Below, one piece after another: positions 34,689 through 46,959 of a stretch of DNA of 64,000 bases. The notes beneath the pieces are model-generated. The model was given only the letters and a program-made list of their open reading frames with translations. It was not told the DNA's origin and made no database searches. Where the stretch lies: NCBI GenBank assembly GCA_004297305.1, contig SCTR01000005.1, forward strand, positions 174,386-238,385. The letters are read 5' to 3'. The translations under genes and the position numbers were made by a program. Numbering within the stretch: position 1 is the first letter of the stretch; every line of letters starts with the position of its first letter. The stretch is from Actinomycetota bacterium. Its GTDB lineage: Bacteria > Actinomycetota > Actinomycetes > S36-B12 > FW305-bin1.

Positions 34689-36109
34689 ACGACCCCGCCC
34701 CCGACCGTGGCCGAGCGGCGCAGGTAGCACAGCCAGGTCACCGCGACGCAGACCGCGTAGAAGCCGATGAAGACCACCATCGCGACCGCGATGCCGCCGG
34801 TGGCGGAGATCGAACTGCGCAACGCCTGCGGGATGAGGAAGCCACCCAGCGCGCCGACGGCCGAGGCGAAGCCGACGACCGCGCTGGCCGACCGCGTCGC
34901 CGCGGCCAGGGCGGCACTGCGCTGCGCGCCGTCGCCGGCCGTTGCCAGAGCACGGAACCGGAAGATCGACGGGATCATCCGGTACGTCGAGCCGTTGCCG
35001 ATGCCGGCCGAGGCGAACAGGACCAGGAACGACGCGAGGAACCCGGCGAAACTCTGCCGCCCCACGAAGACGACCGCGGCGACACCGGCGATGCCCATCA
35101 CGACGAAGTTCACTGCGGTGACCCGCGCGCCGCCGAGCCGGTCGGCCATGAGGCCGCCGACCGGCCGGGACAGCGAGCCGACCAACGCGCCGAGGAAGGC
35201 CAGGTTCAGGGAGGCCTGCGCCGGGAACTGGGTCTTGATCAGCAACGGAAAGGCGCCGGCGAAACCCATGAACGAGCCGAAGGTGCCGACGTAGAGGAAC
35301 GACATGATCCAGGTGTGACGATCTGAGGTGACCGACAGCTGTTCGCGGACCGAGGCGCGAGCATTGGACAGGTTGTCCATCCAGCGCCAGGCCAGGATCG
35401 CCGCCAGCACGATCAGCGGGATCCACATCAGGCCGGCGTTCTGCAGGTACAGACCAGGGGCCTGCGCCCCGCCGATCACCGCGAAGGCGCCGACGCCCAC
35501 GACGACGGGCACCAGTAGTTGCACCGTACTGGCGCCGAGGTTGCCACCCGCGGCATTGATGCCGAGCGCGAATCCCTTGCTGCGCTGGGGAAAGAAGAAG
35601 TTGATGTTCGCCATGCTCGAGGCGAAGTTGCCGCCGCCCAGCCCTGCCGTCGCGGCCACCAGCACGAACACCAGGTACGGCGTCGCCGGATTCAGCACGC
35701 AGGCCACCAGGCCGATCGTCGGCAGCAACAGGGCGAGCGCGCTCACCACGGTCCAGTTCCGGCCGCCGAAGCGGGTGACCGCGAACGTGTAGGGCAGCCG
35801 CGCGAAGGCGCCGACCAGCGCCGGGACCGACACCAGCCAGAAGAGCTGGTCGACGCTGAAGGCGAAGCCGGCTGCCGGCAGGCTCACCACGACGGCACTC
35901 CAGATGAGCCACACCGAGAAACCGAGGTTCTCGGCGAAGACCGACAAGACGAGGTTGCGGATCGCGATCCGCCGGCCACCGGCCTGCCACTGCTGCTCGT
36001 TCTCCGGGTCCCAGCCGTCGATCCACCGACCGCGCCGATGAACCAGATCCGCCGGCGCCGAGTGCGTCGTCGCCCCCGTCGATGTGGTGGTCGTCACAGT
36101 CGTGCTCAC
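34685..36109 (-). CDS. narK: Nitrate/nitrite transporter NarK (NNP family MFS)
   Basis: 474 residues, 12 helices. The nitrate signature is GLGGGNFASSMANINFFFP with NAAGGNLGAS in the first half; the second half has SAGIGNGSTYRMIP. A hydrophilic N-terminus (RWIDGWDPENEQQWQAGGR) is typical of NarK2-like proteins. It imports nitrate for the nasA-nirBD genes in the same transcript. The GTG 36109 start has GGAGG 7 bases upstream. A GlnR-box-like sequence lies about 70 bases further up. Confidence 0.95.
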   Translation of the reverse strand: MSTTVTTTTSTGATTHSAPADLVHRRGRWIDGWDPENEQQWQAGGRRIAIRNLVLSVFAENLGFSVWLIWSAVVVSLPAAGFAFSVDQLFWLVSVPALVGAFARLPYTFAVTRFGGRNWTVVSALALLLPTIGLVACVLNPATPYLVFVLVAATAGLGGGNFASSMANINFFFPQRSKGFALGINAAGGNLGASTVQLLVPVVVGVGAFAVIGGAQAPGLYLQNAGLMWIPLIVLAAILAWRWMDNLSNARASVREQLSVTSDRHTWIMSFLYVGTFGSFMGFAGAFPLLIKTQFPAQASLNLAFLGALVGSLSRPVGGLMADRLGGARVTAVNFVVMGIAGVAAVVFVGRQSFAGFLASFLVLFASAGIGNGSTYRMIPSIFRFRALATAGDGAQRSAALAAATRSASAVVGFASAVGALGGFLIPQALRSSISATGGIAVAMVVFIGFYAVCVAVTWLCYLRRSATVGGGVV

Positions 36110-36179
36110 AGCGAACCTCCGGGTTCCGATCGCTCACCGGCCGCGACCGACCGGACGTCCCGGACGCTAGGAGCCGGAT

Positions 36180-36217
36180 GTTTCCCCGGCCGTCGTCTTC
36201 CGGTTCGGGGTCGTCAC
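36180..36217 (-). promoter_or_regulatory. GlnR-box-like tandem site upstream of narK
   Basis: On the minus strand the order is GTGAC, 6 bases, GAACC, 6 bases, CGACG, 6 bases, GAAAC. The GlnR consensus of actinomycetes is gTnAC-n6-GaAAC repeated after 6 bases. The first and last half-sites match, the second differs by one base, and the third is poor, but all spacings are exact. It sits about 70 bases upstream of narK, where GlnR activates nitrate assimilation genes in Streptomyces and mycobacteria. Confidence 0.5.
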
Positions 36218-36262
36218 GTTCTGCTCACCGGGACCGTCGCCGGCCCGTGAGACGTCGGGGGC

Positions 36263-36280
36263 GTGACAGCGCGCTGTCAC
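36263..36280. promoter_or_regulatory. 18-bp perfect palindrome between narK and the ABC operon
   Basis: GTGACAGCG-CGCTGTCAC is a perfect dyad. Its right half is followed by another copy of the motif: GTCACAGCGCG occurs at 36276-36286 and again at 36301-36311. The arrangement (one palindrome plus a third half-site) looks like an operator. It is about 130 bases upstream of the ABC gene start and about 155 from narK. The binding protein is unknown. Confidence 0.5.
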
Positions 36281-36395
36281 AGCGCGCTGCAGGTGGTGAT
36301 GTCACAGCGCGGTGGCAGCTCTGCCACCTCTGCCACCTGCGTCACCGCGGCACGTCGGCAGCCATGGACTGGCGGTAGCGGGCGGCCTTGCCGGC

Positions 36396-37406
36396 ATGGC
36401 AGGGTCGAGCGTCGTGACCACGGCAACGATCAAGGTCGAGGGACTGACCAAGCAGTTCGGCCATGGGCCGGGTGCCGTGACCGCCGTCGACGACCTCTCG
36501 TTCGAGGTCGCGCCGGGGCGGGTCACGGGCTTCCTGGGTCCCAACGGGGCCGGCAAGACCACGACGTTGCGATGCCTGCTCGGCCTCGTGACCCCGACGC
36601 GCGGCACGGTGGAGATCGGTGGCGTGCCGTACCAGGAGATTCCCACGCCGGCACGGGTCGTCGGGGCATCGCTGGAGGCCAGCGGCTTCCATCCCGGCCG
36701 CAGTGCCCGGGATCACCTGCGGGTGATCTGCGCGGCCTCGCAGCTGCCGGAATCCCGTGCCGACGAGGTGCTGCAGCAGGTGGGCCTGTCCGATGCGGCA
36801 CGTCGCCGTGCCGGCGGTTACTCGCTGGGGATGCGGCAGCGGCTGGCGCTGGCCGCGGCGCTGGTGGGAGATCCCGCGGTACTGCTGCTCGACGAACCCG
36901 CCAACGGCCTGGACCCCGAGGGGATCGCCTGGCTACGCGGGTTCCTGCGCCACCTCGCCTCGCAGGGCCGGACCGTGCTGGTGTCCAGTCATGTGCTCAG
37001 CGAGGTGGAACAGACCGTCGACGACGTCATCATCGTCGCGCGGGGGCGGCTGGTTCGCGCCAGTTCGCTGGCCGAACTCACCGCGACGACCGGGTCCCAG
37101 GTCCGCGTACGGTCGCCTCAGCTGGACGTCCTGCTGCCCGCCCTGGGCCTGGCATCCGGCGACGGCCAACGGATCCGGCGTACGGCGAACGACACCGCGC
37201 TGATCGAGGGCATCCCGGCCGCCGCGGTCGGTGCTGCGGCGCTACGCGCGCAGGCCGAACTCCACGAGCTGGTCGTGGTCGGCAACGATCTGGAAGAGGT
37301 CTTCCTCTCCCTCACCCAAGGCACCGGGCCCACAGCTGCCGCGCCACCGGGAGCTGCCTGGCCGGCCACTGCCGGCGCCCCGACCAGCGACGGGAGCCCG
37401 GCGTGA
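36396..37406 (+). CDS. ABC transporter ATP-binding protein
   Basis: About 336 residues. Walker A is [17 protein letters not shown], the signature is the slightly divergent [12 protein letters not shown], Walker B is [16 protein letters not shown], and the switch His is in [13 protein letters not shown]. This is the DrrA/BcrA-like class of exporter ATPases with a C-terminal extension. The start is uncertain (ATG 36396 or GTG 36414). Its stop overlaps the permease GTG, so the two make one exporter. The substrate is unknown; antibiotics or lipids are typical for the class. Confidence 0.92.
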   Translation: MAGSSVVTTATIKVEGLTKQFGHGPGAVTAVDDLSFEVAPGRVTGFLGPNGAGKTTTLRCLLGLVTPTRGTVEIGGVPYQEIPTPARVVGASLEASGFHPGRSARDHLRVICAASQLPESRADEVLQQVGLSDAARRRAGGYSLGMRQRLALAAALVGDPAVLLLDEPANGLDPEGIAWLRGFLRHLASQGRTVLVSSHVLSEVEQTVDDVIIVARGRLVRASSLAELTATTGSQVRVRSPQLDVLLPALGLASGDGQRIRRTANDTALIEGIPAAAVGAAALRAQAELHELVVVGNDLEEVFLSLTQGTGPTAAAPPGAAWPATAGAPTSDGSPA

Positions 37407-38155
37407 ACGCGCTGATCCGTGCCGAGTGGCTCAAGATCACCACGACGCGGATGGTCGTCGGGATGACGATCACCGCGTTGCTGCTGACCGCGTTCGCCGT
37501 GGTGGTGACGATCCTCACCGTCGGCCTGGAAGGCGTGCCCCCGCTGACCAACCCGGCCACGATCCGCAACGTGTTCGCCAGCGGCGTCGGGGGCGGGTCG
37601 ATCATCGTGTTGATCCTGGGGATCCTCGGCATGACCGGCGAGATACGCCACCAGACGATCACCTCGACGTTCCTGGCCGCGCCCCGGCGAGGCCGCGTGG
37701 TGGGCGCGAAGATGACGTCGTACGCCCTGGTGGGCGCCATCATCGCGCTGCTGTGCTCGGCGTTGACCATCGTGCTCGCGCTGGCCCTGCTGCCCCTCAA
37801 GGAGCACCTGCCGATCCCCTGGGGCGAGGTGGGGCAGATCGTCGGCGGCGCCGTGCTGTGCTACGCGATCTACGCGATTCTCGGCGTCGCCGTCGGCTCC
37901 CTGGTGCGCAACCAGGTTGCCGCGATCATCGGCACCATCGCCTGGGTGCTGGTCGCCGAGCAGCTGCTGATCGGGCTGTTGCCGGCCGTCGGCAAGTGGC
38001 TGCCGGGCGGCGCGGCGGCCGGGGTGCTGCAGGCCAGCCCCGACGTCAGCGTCACGTTGCTGCCGGTATGGCTGGGCGCGCTGGTCCTGCTGGGCTACGG
38101 CGTCGTGCTCGGTCTGCTGGCCGCGCGGACGACGCTGCGCGCCGACGTGACCTGA
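37403..38155 (+). CDS. ABC transporter permease (ABC-2 type)
   Basis: 250 residues with six hydrophobic helices: an N-terminal [17 protein letters not shown] lead, then helices around residues 20-40, 65-80, 105-130, 150-170, 180-200 and 220-240. It contains [20 protein letters not shown], the ABC-2 permease hallmark in which a cytosolic EIR-x-x-T precedes helix 3. The GTG start overlaps the ATPase stop (GTGA). It pairs with that ATPase. Confidence 0.9.
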   Translation: MNALIRAEWLKITTTRMVVGMTITALLLTAFAVVVTILTVGLEGVPPLTNPATIRNVFASGVGGGSIIVLILGILGMTGEIRHQTITSTFLAAPRRGRVVGAKMTSYALVGAIIALLCSALTIVLALALLPLKEHLPIPWGEVGQIVGGAVLCYAIYAILGVAVGSLVRNQVAAIIGTIAWVLVAEQLLIGLLPAVGKWLPGGAAAGVLQASPDVSVTLLPVWLGALVLLGYGVVLGLLAARTTLRADVT

Positions 38156-38250
38156 ACCTCGCCGGCTGGCACCCTGCGCCACCGACTGCGCATGACGGCG
38201 AGGTCTACCCTGGGTGGCCCGGGACGAAGGTCGAGGAGAGGTCAGTCCGC

Positions 38251-42120
<3,870 letters not shown>

Positions 42121-42125
42121 CCGCT

Positions 42126-42305
42126 GTGTACGACACCGATCGCGGCATCGAGGAGTTGCAGCGCCGCCGCGGTGACGAGGCCGTGGCCGTCAGCTGGCTG
42201 GCCGAACGGTTGCGCGACTACGTCGATCTGCACCCCGAGGCGGAGCAGGCGGTCGAACGGCTGGCCACCTGGCTCGCCCGGCTCGACGACGAGGACGACG
42301 ACTAA
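42126..42305 (+). CDS. DUF6104 family small protein
   Basis: 59 residues from GTG 42126: DRGIEELQRRRGDEAVAVSW, LAERLRDYVDLHPEAEQAVE and an acidic end, LARLDDEDDD. It matches the small DUF6104 protein that follows the 2-oxoglutarate decarboxylase gene in other actinomycetes. It starts 5 bases after the kgd stop, so it should be co-expressed. The function is unknown. Confidence 0.85.
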   Translation: MYDTDRGIEELQRRRGDEAVAVSWLAERLRDYVDLHPEAEQAVERLATWLARLDDEDDD

Positions 42306-42407
42306 CCCGGCGCGTCCGCCCGACCGCGTTCCGCCCAGACCTCGATGGCCGTCGGCCGGCGCGCGCTGCGCTGGCGGCGCGTGAGCCGTCGACCTAGCGT
42401 GACGGCT

Positions 42408-43331
42408 GTGAGTGCGCCGCCACTACCTGCCGGACCCGATCGGCCCGGTACTGCCCGGCCCGGTACTGCCCGGCCCGGTGCTGCCCCCCGTGGGCCTGCG
42501 CTGGGAGTCGCGTCGCTGGTCGTCGCCTCGCTGGTCGTCGCCTCGCTGGTCGTCGCCTCGCTGGTCGTCGCCTCGCTGGTCGTCGCCTCGCTGGTCGGTA
42601 GCGGCGTCACTGGCAGCGATACGGCCCCGGAGCCTCCGGCACCGGCTGCCGTCGCCGGAGCGGTCACCACGGCAACCGAGGAGGCGACCGAGGGCCAGCT
42701 GGTGCCGGTGGCGGCCACTGTGGCCGTCCCGAGCCGAGCTCGGGACGCGAAGGCATTGCTGCACGCCTCCATCAGCCGGGTCAGCGCCGCCGACCTCGGG
42801 GTGAGCTGGCATCGAGGCTGCCCTGTCGGCCCGCGCGCGCTGCGTGCCGTGAGCATCGACCACGTCGGCTTCGACGGGGCGCTGCACCGGGGAACCGTCG
42901 TCGTGCACCGCCGGGTGGTGGGCGACGTCCTGGTCGCCTTCGCAGCGGCCCGCGCCACCGGCTTCCCGATCCGCCAGCTGGTCCCGGTCACCGCCTTCGG
43001 CGGCTCGGACGCGCGCAGCATGGCTGCGGACAACACCAGCGGGTTCAACTGCCGCAAGGCAACCGGCTCGACCCGGCTCTCGCGCCACGCCTGGGGGGAC
43101 GCGGTCGACGTCAATCCCCGCGAGAACCCGCACGTGCTCGGCGGGCGCACCTACCCCGGAAACGGTGCCGGCTTCGCCGACCGTACGCCGCCGCGGCCGG
43201 GCATGCTGTCCGCCCGGTCCGCGCTCACCCGGGCCTTCGCCGCCGCCGGCTGGCGTTGGGGTGGACGCTTCGCAGCACCTGACTACCAGCACTTCTCGGA
43301 GATTCGGGCGGGCGAACCGGCCAGCCGGTAG
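42408..43331 (+). CDS. M15-type (D-Ala-D-Ala carboxypeptidase-like) peptidase, membrane-anchored
   Basis: About 307 residues from GTG 42408. After a Pro/Gly/Ala-rich leader with repeated PGTAR, a single hydrophobic anchor is built of LVVAS repeats. The catalytic domain is C-terminal: zinc-binding motif SRHAWGDAVDVNPRENP (SxHxxGxAxD) and WGGRFAAPDYQHFSEI, whose HF completes the metal site. This is the VanY/peptidase M15 pattern, probably cutting stem peptides of peptidoglycan outside the cell. The start is uncertain because the region before the anchor is low complexity. Confidence 0.82.
   Translation: MSAPPLPAGPDRPGTARPGTARPGAAPRGPALGVASLVVASLVVASLVVASLVVASLVVASLVGSGVTGSDTAPEPPAPAAVAGAVTTATEEATEGQLVPVAATVAVPSRARDAKALLHASISRVSAADLGVSWHRGCPVGPRALRAVSIDHVGFDGALHRGTVVVHRRVVGDVLVAFAAARATGFPIRQLVPVTAFGGSDARSMAADNTSGFNCRKATGSTRLSRHAWGDAVDVNPRENPHVLGGRTYPGNGAGFADRTPPRPGMLSARSALTRAFAAAGWRWGGRFAAPDYQHFSEIRAGEPASR
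42516..42590. repeat. 15-bp tandem repeat encoding the membrane anchor
   Basis: CTGGTCGTCGCCTCG is repeated five times without change (42516, 42531, 42546, 42561, 42576), with partial units on both sides. In the M15 peptidase frame each unit reads LVVAS, so the whole transmembrane segment is made of the repeat. Confidence 0.97.
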
Positions 43332-43436
43332 CGACGAACGAGCGGCTCGCGACCGACGGTCGGCACCGCATCGCCGACCGACAGCGGCCGGAACTGCCGG
43401 CCGGGGCCGGACGGCCGCACCGCCGGGCCGCTGTGG

Positions 43437-44609
43437 TCAGAGCCGGGCTACTCCGTCGCGGCGGGCCGCCTGCGCCACCGCCCGCGACACCTCCGCCCCG
43501 ACTCGGCGGTCGAACACGCTCGGCACGATGTACCCGGGCGCCAGTTCGTCCCCGACCACCGAGGCGATGGCCTCTGCCGCAGCGAATTTCATGGCTGACG
43601 TGATGCGGGTGGCCCGGACGTCGAGGGCGCCGCGGAACACGCCCGGGAAGGCCAGCACGTTGTTGATCTGGTTGGGAAAGTCGCTGCGGCCCGTGGCGAC
43701 GACGGCGGCGTGCCGCTCGGCGACCAGCGGGTGGACCTCCGGGTCGGGATTGGCCAACGCGAAGACGATCGCCGGCTTGGCCATCGTCGCCACGACCTGT
43801 TCGGCCACCCGCCCGGCCGAGACACCGACGAAGACGTCCGCGCCCGCCATCGCGTCCGCGAGGGAGCCGGTGAGGCCTGCCCGGTTGGTCCGTTGCGCCA
43901 GATCCTGCTTGACCGGGGTGAGGTCGGTCCGGTCGACGCTCACCAGGCCACGGGAGTCAGCCACCGCGATGTCGCCGATGCCGGCCGCCAGCAGCATGTC
44001 GGTGACCGCGACACCGGCGGCGCCCGCACCGGAGACGACCACCCGCAGGTCACCGAGGGTGCGGCCGGTCACCTTCGCGGCATTGAGCAGCGCCGCGGTC
44101 ACCACGATCGCCGTGCCGTGCTGGTCGTCGTGGAAGATCGGGATGTCCAGTCGGTCCTGCAACTGCCGCTCGATCTCGAAGCAGCGGGGCGCGCTGATGT
44201 CCTCGAGGTTGACCCCGCCGTACGCCGGTGCCAGCCGGACCACGGTCTCGACGATCTCGTCGACACCGGTGCAGTCCAGGCACACCGGGACCGCGTCGAC
44301 GTCGCCGAAGTTCTTGAACAGCAGGGCTTTGCCCTCCATCACCGGCAGTGCGGCGGCCGGACCGACGTCGCCCAGCCCCAGCACGGCCGTGCCGTCGGTG
44401 ACGACCAGGACGGTGCTGCTCTTCCATGTGAAGTCGTAGGCGAGATCGGGTTCCTTGGCGATGGCCAGACAGACCTCGGCGACGCCGGGGGTGTAGGCCA
44501 TCGAGAGCCCGGCGCGGTCGACGACGCGCACACTGGGTCGCACCTCGATCTTGCCGCCCTTGTGCATCGCGAACACCGGATCGCCGTCGTAGTCGTGGGC
44601 GTCTGCCAC
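43437..44609 (-). CDS. NAD(P)-dependent malic enzyme
   Basis: 390 residues from GTG 44609 (GAGAGG 6 bases upstream; the frame is open to 44678). Malic enzyme motifs: SMAYTPGVAEVCLAI, then the TDGTAVLGLGDVGPAAALPV motif, then PVCLDCTGVDEIVETV and IFHDDQHGTAIVV. The dinucleotide site is VVSGAGAAGVAVTDMLLAAG, followed by FALANPDPEVHP. It converts malate to pyruvate and CO2 and generates reducing power. It is a short bacterial type without the phosphotransacetylase tail. Confidence 0.95.
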   Translation of the reverse strand: MADAHDYDGDPVFAMHKGGKIEVRPSVRVVDRAGLSMAYTPGVAEVCLAIAKEPDLAYDFTWKSSTVLVVTDGTAVLGLGDVGPAAALPVMEGKALLFKNFGDVDAVPVCLDCTGVDEIVETVVRLAPAYGGVNLEDISAPRCFEIERQLQDRLDIPIFHDDQHGTAIVVTAALLNAAKVTGRTLGDLRVVVSGAGAAGVAVTDMLLAAGIGDIAVADSRGLVSVDRTDLTPVKQDLAQRTNRAGLTGSLADAMAGADVFVGVSAGRVAEQVVATMAKPAIVFALANPDPEVHPLVAERHAAVVATGRSDFPNQINNVLAFPGVFRGALDVRATRITSAMKFAAAEAIASVVGDELAPGYIVPSVFDRRVGAEVSRAVAQAARRDGVARL

Positions 44610-44702
44610 CTGCCACCTCTCAGCCACAGCGCACCTGGAGTCGCACGGCACGCCCGCCGATGGTCCCACGGGCGGCACCGGGGCCCGTGGGAGGCTGCCG
44701 TG

Positions 44703-44762
44703 GCGCGTCGGTCAGCGCGTCGGTCAGCGCGTCGGTCAGCGCGTCGGTCAGCGCGTCGGTCA
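44703..44762. repeat. 12-bp tandem repeat starting at the sodX stop
   Basis: GCGCGTCGGTCA occurs five times in a row (44703-44762), with a degenerate unit beyond. On the minus strand each unit contains TGACCGAC. The sodX stop TGA is in the first unit it enters, and because the period is 12 every further unit adds another in-frame TGA. Confidence 0.95.
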
Positions 44763-45098
44763 GTCCGTCGCCGGCCTGCGGCGGCGCCGGATGACCGACC
44801 CCCGGCCCAGCGGGCGGTAACGCAGGATCAGCCTGCCCCGCAACGCCGTTGCCGGCACTGCGCCGAAGATGCGGCTGTCGTCGCTGCTGCCGGGGTTGTC
44901 GCCGAGCACCCACCAACCGCCGGACTCGCGCCGGATCAGCCGCTTGACGATGATCAGTCCGGGCCGGTCCGGGCGGTCGACGACGACGACGTCACCCGGC
45001 CGGAACCGGCGGGCCCGCAGCAGCAGGCACCAGTCGCCGTCGTGCAGCGCGGGCTCCATCGACGTCCCGGCTACCGCGACCGGTTGCAGCAGGCCCAC
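44760..45098 (-). CDS. sodX: Nickel superoxide dismutase maturation protease SodX
   Basis: 112 residues of the S26 signal-peptidase fold: VAVAGTSMEPALHDGDWCLL with catalytic Ser in GTSMEP, and the Lys in GLIIVKRLIRRES; GDNPGSSDDSRIFGAV follows. It is divergent from sodN, 82 bases apart. The known role of SodX is removal of the NiSOD propeptide before nickel binding. I chose GTG 45098 with AGGAGG 9 bases upstream; the longer frame to 45212 would overlap sodN. Confidence 0.92.
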   Translation of the reverse strand: MGLLQPVAVAGTSMEPALHDGDWCLLLRARRFRPGDVVVVDRPDRPGLIIVKRLIRRESGGWWVLGDNPGSSDDSRIFGAVPATALRGRLILRYRPLGRGSVIRRRRRPATD

Positions 45099-45180
45099 TT
45101 CGGCGTCCCTCCTCGGCGGCGTCACGGCGTCGGGGGTAGTGTCGCGGCAGCGCCCGCCCCCGAGGATCGAAGGGACTGCG

Positions 45181-45582
45181 ATGCTCTCGCGCCTGCTCGC
45201 CCCCAAGACCACCGTGCACGCTCACTGCGACTTGCCTTGCGGCGTCTACGACCCCGCCCAGGCCCGCATCGAAGCGGAGTCGGTGAAGGCCATCATCACT
45301 AAGGCCAGCGCCTCCGACGACCACGACTTCAAGACACGCGCCATCCTCATCAAGGAGCAGCGCTCCAACCTGGTCAAGGAGCACCTCTGGGTGCTGTGGA
45401 CCGACTACTTCAAGCCGCCGCACTTCGAGAAGTACCCGCAGCTGCACTCGCTGTTCAACGAGGCGACCAAGCTCGCCGGTGCGACCGGGACGAAGGGCGT
45501 CGGTGACGTCGCTGTGGCCGACGAGTTGCTGGCCAAGATCGACGAGATCGCTGGCATCTTCTGGGAGACCAAGAAGGCCTGA
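45181..45582 (+). CDS. sodN: Nickel superoxide dismutase
   Basis: 133 residues. A 14-residue propeptide (MLSRLLAPKTTVHA) is followed by the nickel hook HCDLPCGVY: after cleavage His1, Cys2 and Cys6 bind Ni. The remainder is the four-helix bundle (ARIEAESVKAIITKA; EHLWVLWTDYFKPPHFEKYP; FWETKKA). The enzyme removes superoxide in the cytoplasm. AAGGGA lies before the ATG. The next gene begins 3 bases after the stop, so sodN is likely co-transcribed with the anti-sigma/sigF pair. Confidence 0.98.
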   Translation: MLSRLLAPKTTVHAHCDLPCGVYDPAQARIEAESVKAIITKASASDDHDFKTRAILIKEQRSNLVKEHLWVLWTDYFKPPHFEKYPQLHSLFNEATKLAGATGTKGVGDVAVADELLAKIDEIAGIFWETKKA

Positions 45583-45585
45583 GGC

Positions 45586-46020
45586 GTGACCGAAACAGCC
45601 GGCGGGCCAGGCGGTGTCGGCGAGCAGTCGCCGGCGTCGCCGCGGGAGGTCGTCCTGCGCGTGCCCGCCGTCGCGGGCTCGGTCGCGCTGGCGCGGTCCA
45701 CCGTGGCGGCCGCAGCGGCCGCGGTGGAGTTGACTGTGGACCGCATCGACGATCTGCGGCTGGCCGTGGACGAGGCGGTAAGCCTGCTGTTGGAGGACGC
45801 CGTCGTCGACTCCGATCTGGTCGTGACGGTCCGGTGGGGGCTCGAACCGACCATCGACGTCACGGTCAGCACGCAGAGCGCGACCGGACGGGTCCCCGGC
45901 CCCGGCGGCTTCTCCTGGACGGTGCTGTCCGCGCTCGTCGACGACGTGTCCGGCAGCCGCGAGGCCGACGGGACGGTGCGCCTGCTGCTGCGTACCTCGC
46001 TCGCCGAAAGTGTCTGGTGA
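45586..46020 (+). CDS. Anti-sigma factor (RsbW/UsfX-like ATPase fold)
   Basis: 144 residues with a GHKL (histidine-kinase-like ATPase) fold: VVLRVPAVAGSVALARSTVA, LRLAVDEAVSLLLEDAVVDS (N-box region, without the usual Asn), and SWTVLSALVDDVSG as the C-terminal helix. This degenerate N-box is like UsfX-type SigF antagonists. Its TGA overlaps the sigma factor GTG, so it probably binds and inhibits that sigma factor. It starts 3 bases after sodN. Confidence 0.88.
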   Translation: MTETAGGPGGVGEQSPASPREVVLRVPAVAGSVALARSTVAAAAAAVELTVDRIDDLRLAVDEAVSLLLEDAVVDSDLVVTVRWGLEPTIDVTVSTQSATGRVPGPGGFSWTVLSALVDDVSGSREADGTVRLLLRTSLAESVW

Positions 46021-46835
46021 CCGCGCAGACTCCTGCGGACGCCCCCGGCCCTGTCGCCCCTCGCGGTAGCCGATGGACCGAGCGCGACCGGGAACGGGAA
46101 CGAGCGCTGCTGGCCGAGTTCGCCACGGCCGACCCGGATTCGGCACGCCGGCAGGCCATCCGCGACGAGCTGGTCACCTTGCACCTGCCGCTGGTGGCGC
46201 ACCTCGCCCGGCGATTCCGGGATCGCGGCGAGCCGTACGACGACCTGGTCCAGGTCGGCACCATCGGACTGATCAAGGCCGTCGACCGCTTCGACGTCAC
46301 CCGCGAGGTCGAGCTGTCGACGTACGCGACACCGACGATCGTCGGGGAGATCCGCCGGCATTTCCGGGACCGCGGCTGGGCGATCCGGGTGCCGCGGCGG
46401 TTGCAGGAGATGCGAGCGGCGCTGAGCGCGGCCACCGAGCAACTCGGTCAGGATCTCGGCCGCTCGCCGACCGTGCGGGAGCTCAGCGAGCACCTCGGAG
46501 TCAGCGAAGACGAGGTGCTGGAAGGGCTGGAGGCGACGCTCGCCTACACCACCACGTCGCTGGACGCGGGGCCTGCCGACGGAGACTCCGCGGAGTCCGC
46601 GCTCGCCGCCACCCTCGGCGCGGACGACCCGGCACTGGAGGGCGTCGAATACCGGGAGTCGCTGCGGCCGGTGCTGGACGCCCTGCCCGAGCGGGAGCGC
46701 CGGATCGTCATGTTGCGGTTCTTCGGCAACCGGACGCAGTCGCAGATCGCCGCGGAGCTCGGCATCTCCCAGATGCACGTATCGCGGCTGCTGGCCCGGT
46801 CGCTGGCCCAGATGCGGGCCGCGCTGGACGACTGA
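46017..46835 (+). CDS. sigF: RNA polymerase sigma factor, SigF/SigB type
   Basis: 272 residues. Region 2: TLHLPLVAHLARRFRDRGEP, then YDDLVQVGTIGLIKAVDRFD, FSTYATPTI-like LSTYATPTIVGEIRRHFRD. Region 3: RLQEMRAALSAATEQLGQDL. Region 4: RRIVMLRFFGNRTQSQIAAE, LGISQMHVSRLLARSLAQM. It belongs to the SigB/F/G group used for stress and stationary phase. The GTG start overlaps the anti-sigma stop. The stop is followed by two further copies of a CCTGACGCACCGGA-like sequence (46859-46903). Confidence 0.95.
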   Translation: MTAQTPADAPGPVAPRGSRWTERDRERERALLAEFATADPDSARRQAIRDELVTLHLPLVAHLARRFRDRGEPYDDLVQVGTIGLIKAVDRFDVTREVELSTYATPTIVGEIRRHFRDRGWAIRVPRRLQEMRAALSAATEQLGQDLGRSPTVRELSEHLGVSEDEVLEGLEATLAYTTTSLDAGPADGDSAESALAATLGADDPALEGVEYRESLRPVLDALPERERRIVMLRFFGNRTQSQIAAELGISQMHVSRLLARSLAQMRAALDD

Positions 46836-46959
46836 CCGGCACCCGCTGCGCGGCGCACCTGACGCACCGGATACGGCGCCCCTGACGCACCGGAGACAAC
46901 CGGGGCAGCTGAGGCACTTGCGCAGGGTCGGCCAGACTGCGCTGGCTGGTCGCACCGCC

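Noticed and set aside
44703..44762. Repeat arrays considered as CRISPR
   Set aside because: Units are contiguous with no spacers, and no cas genes are present anywhere in the window.
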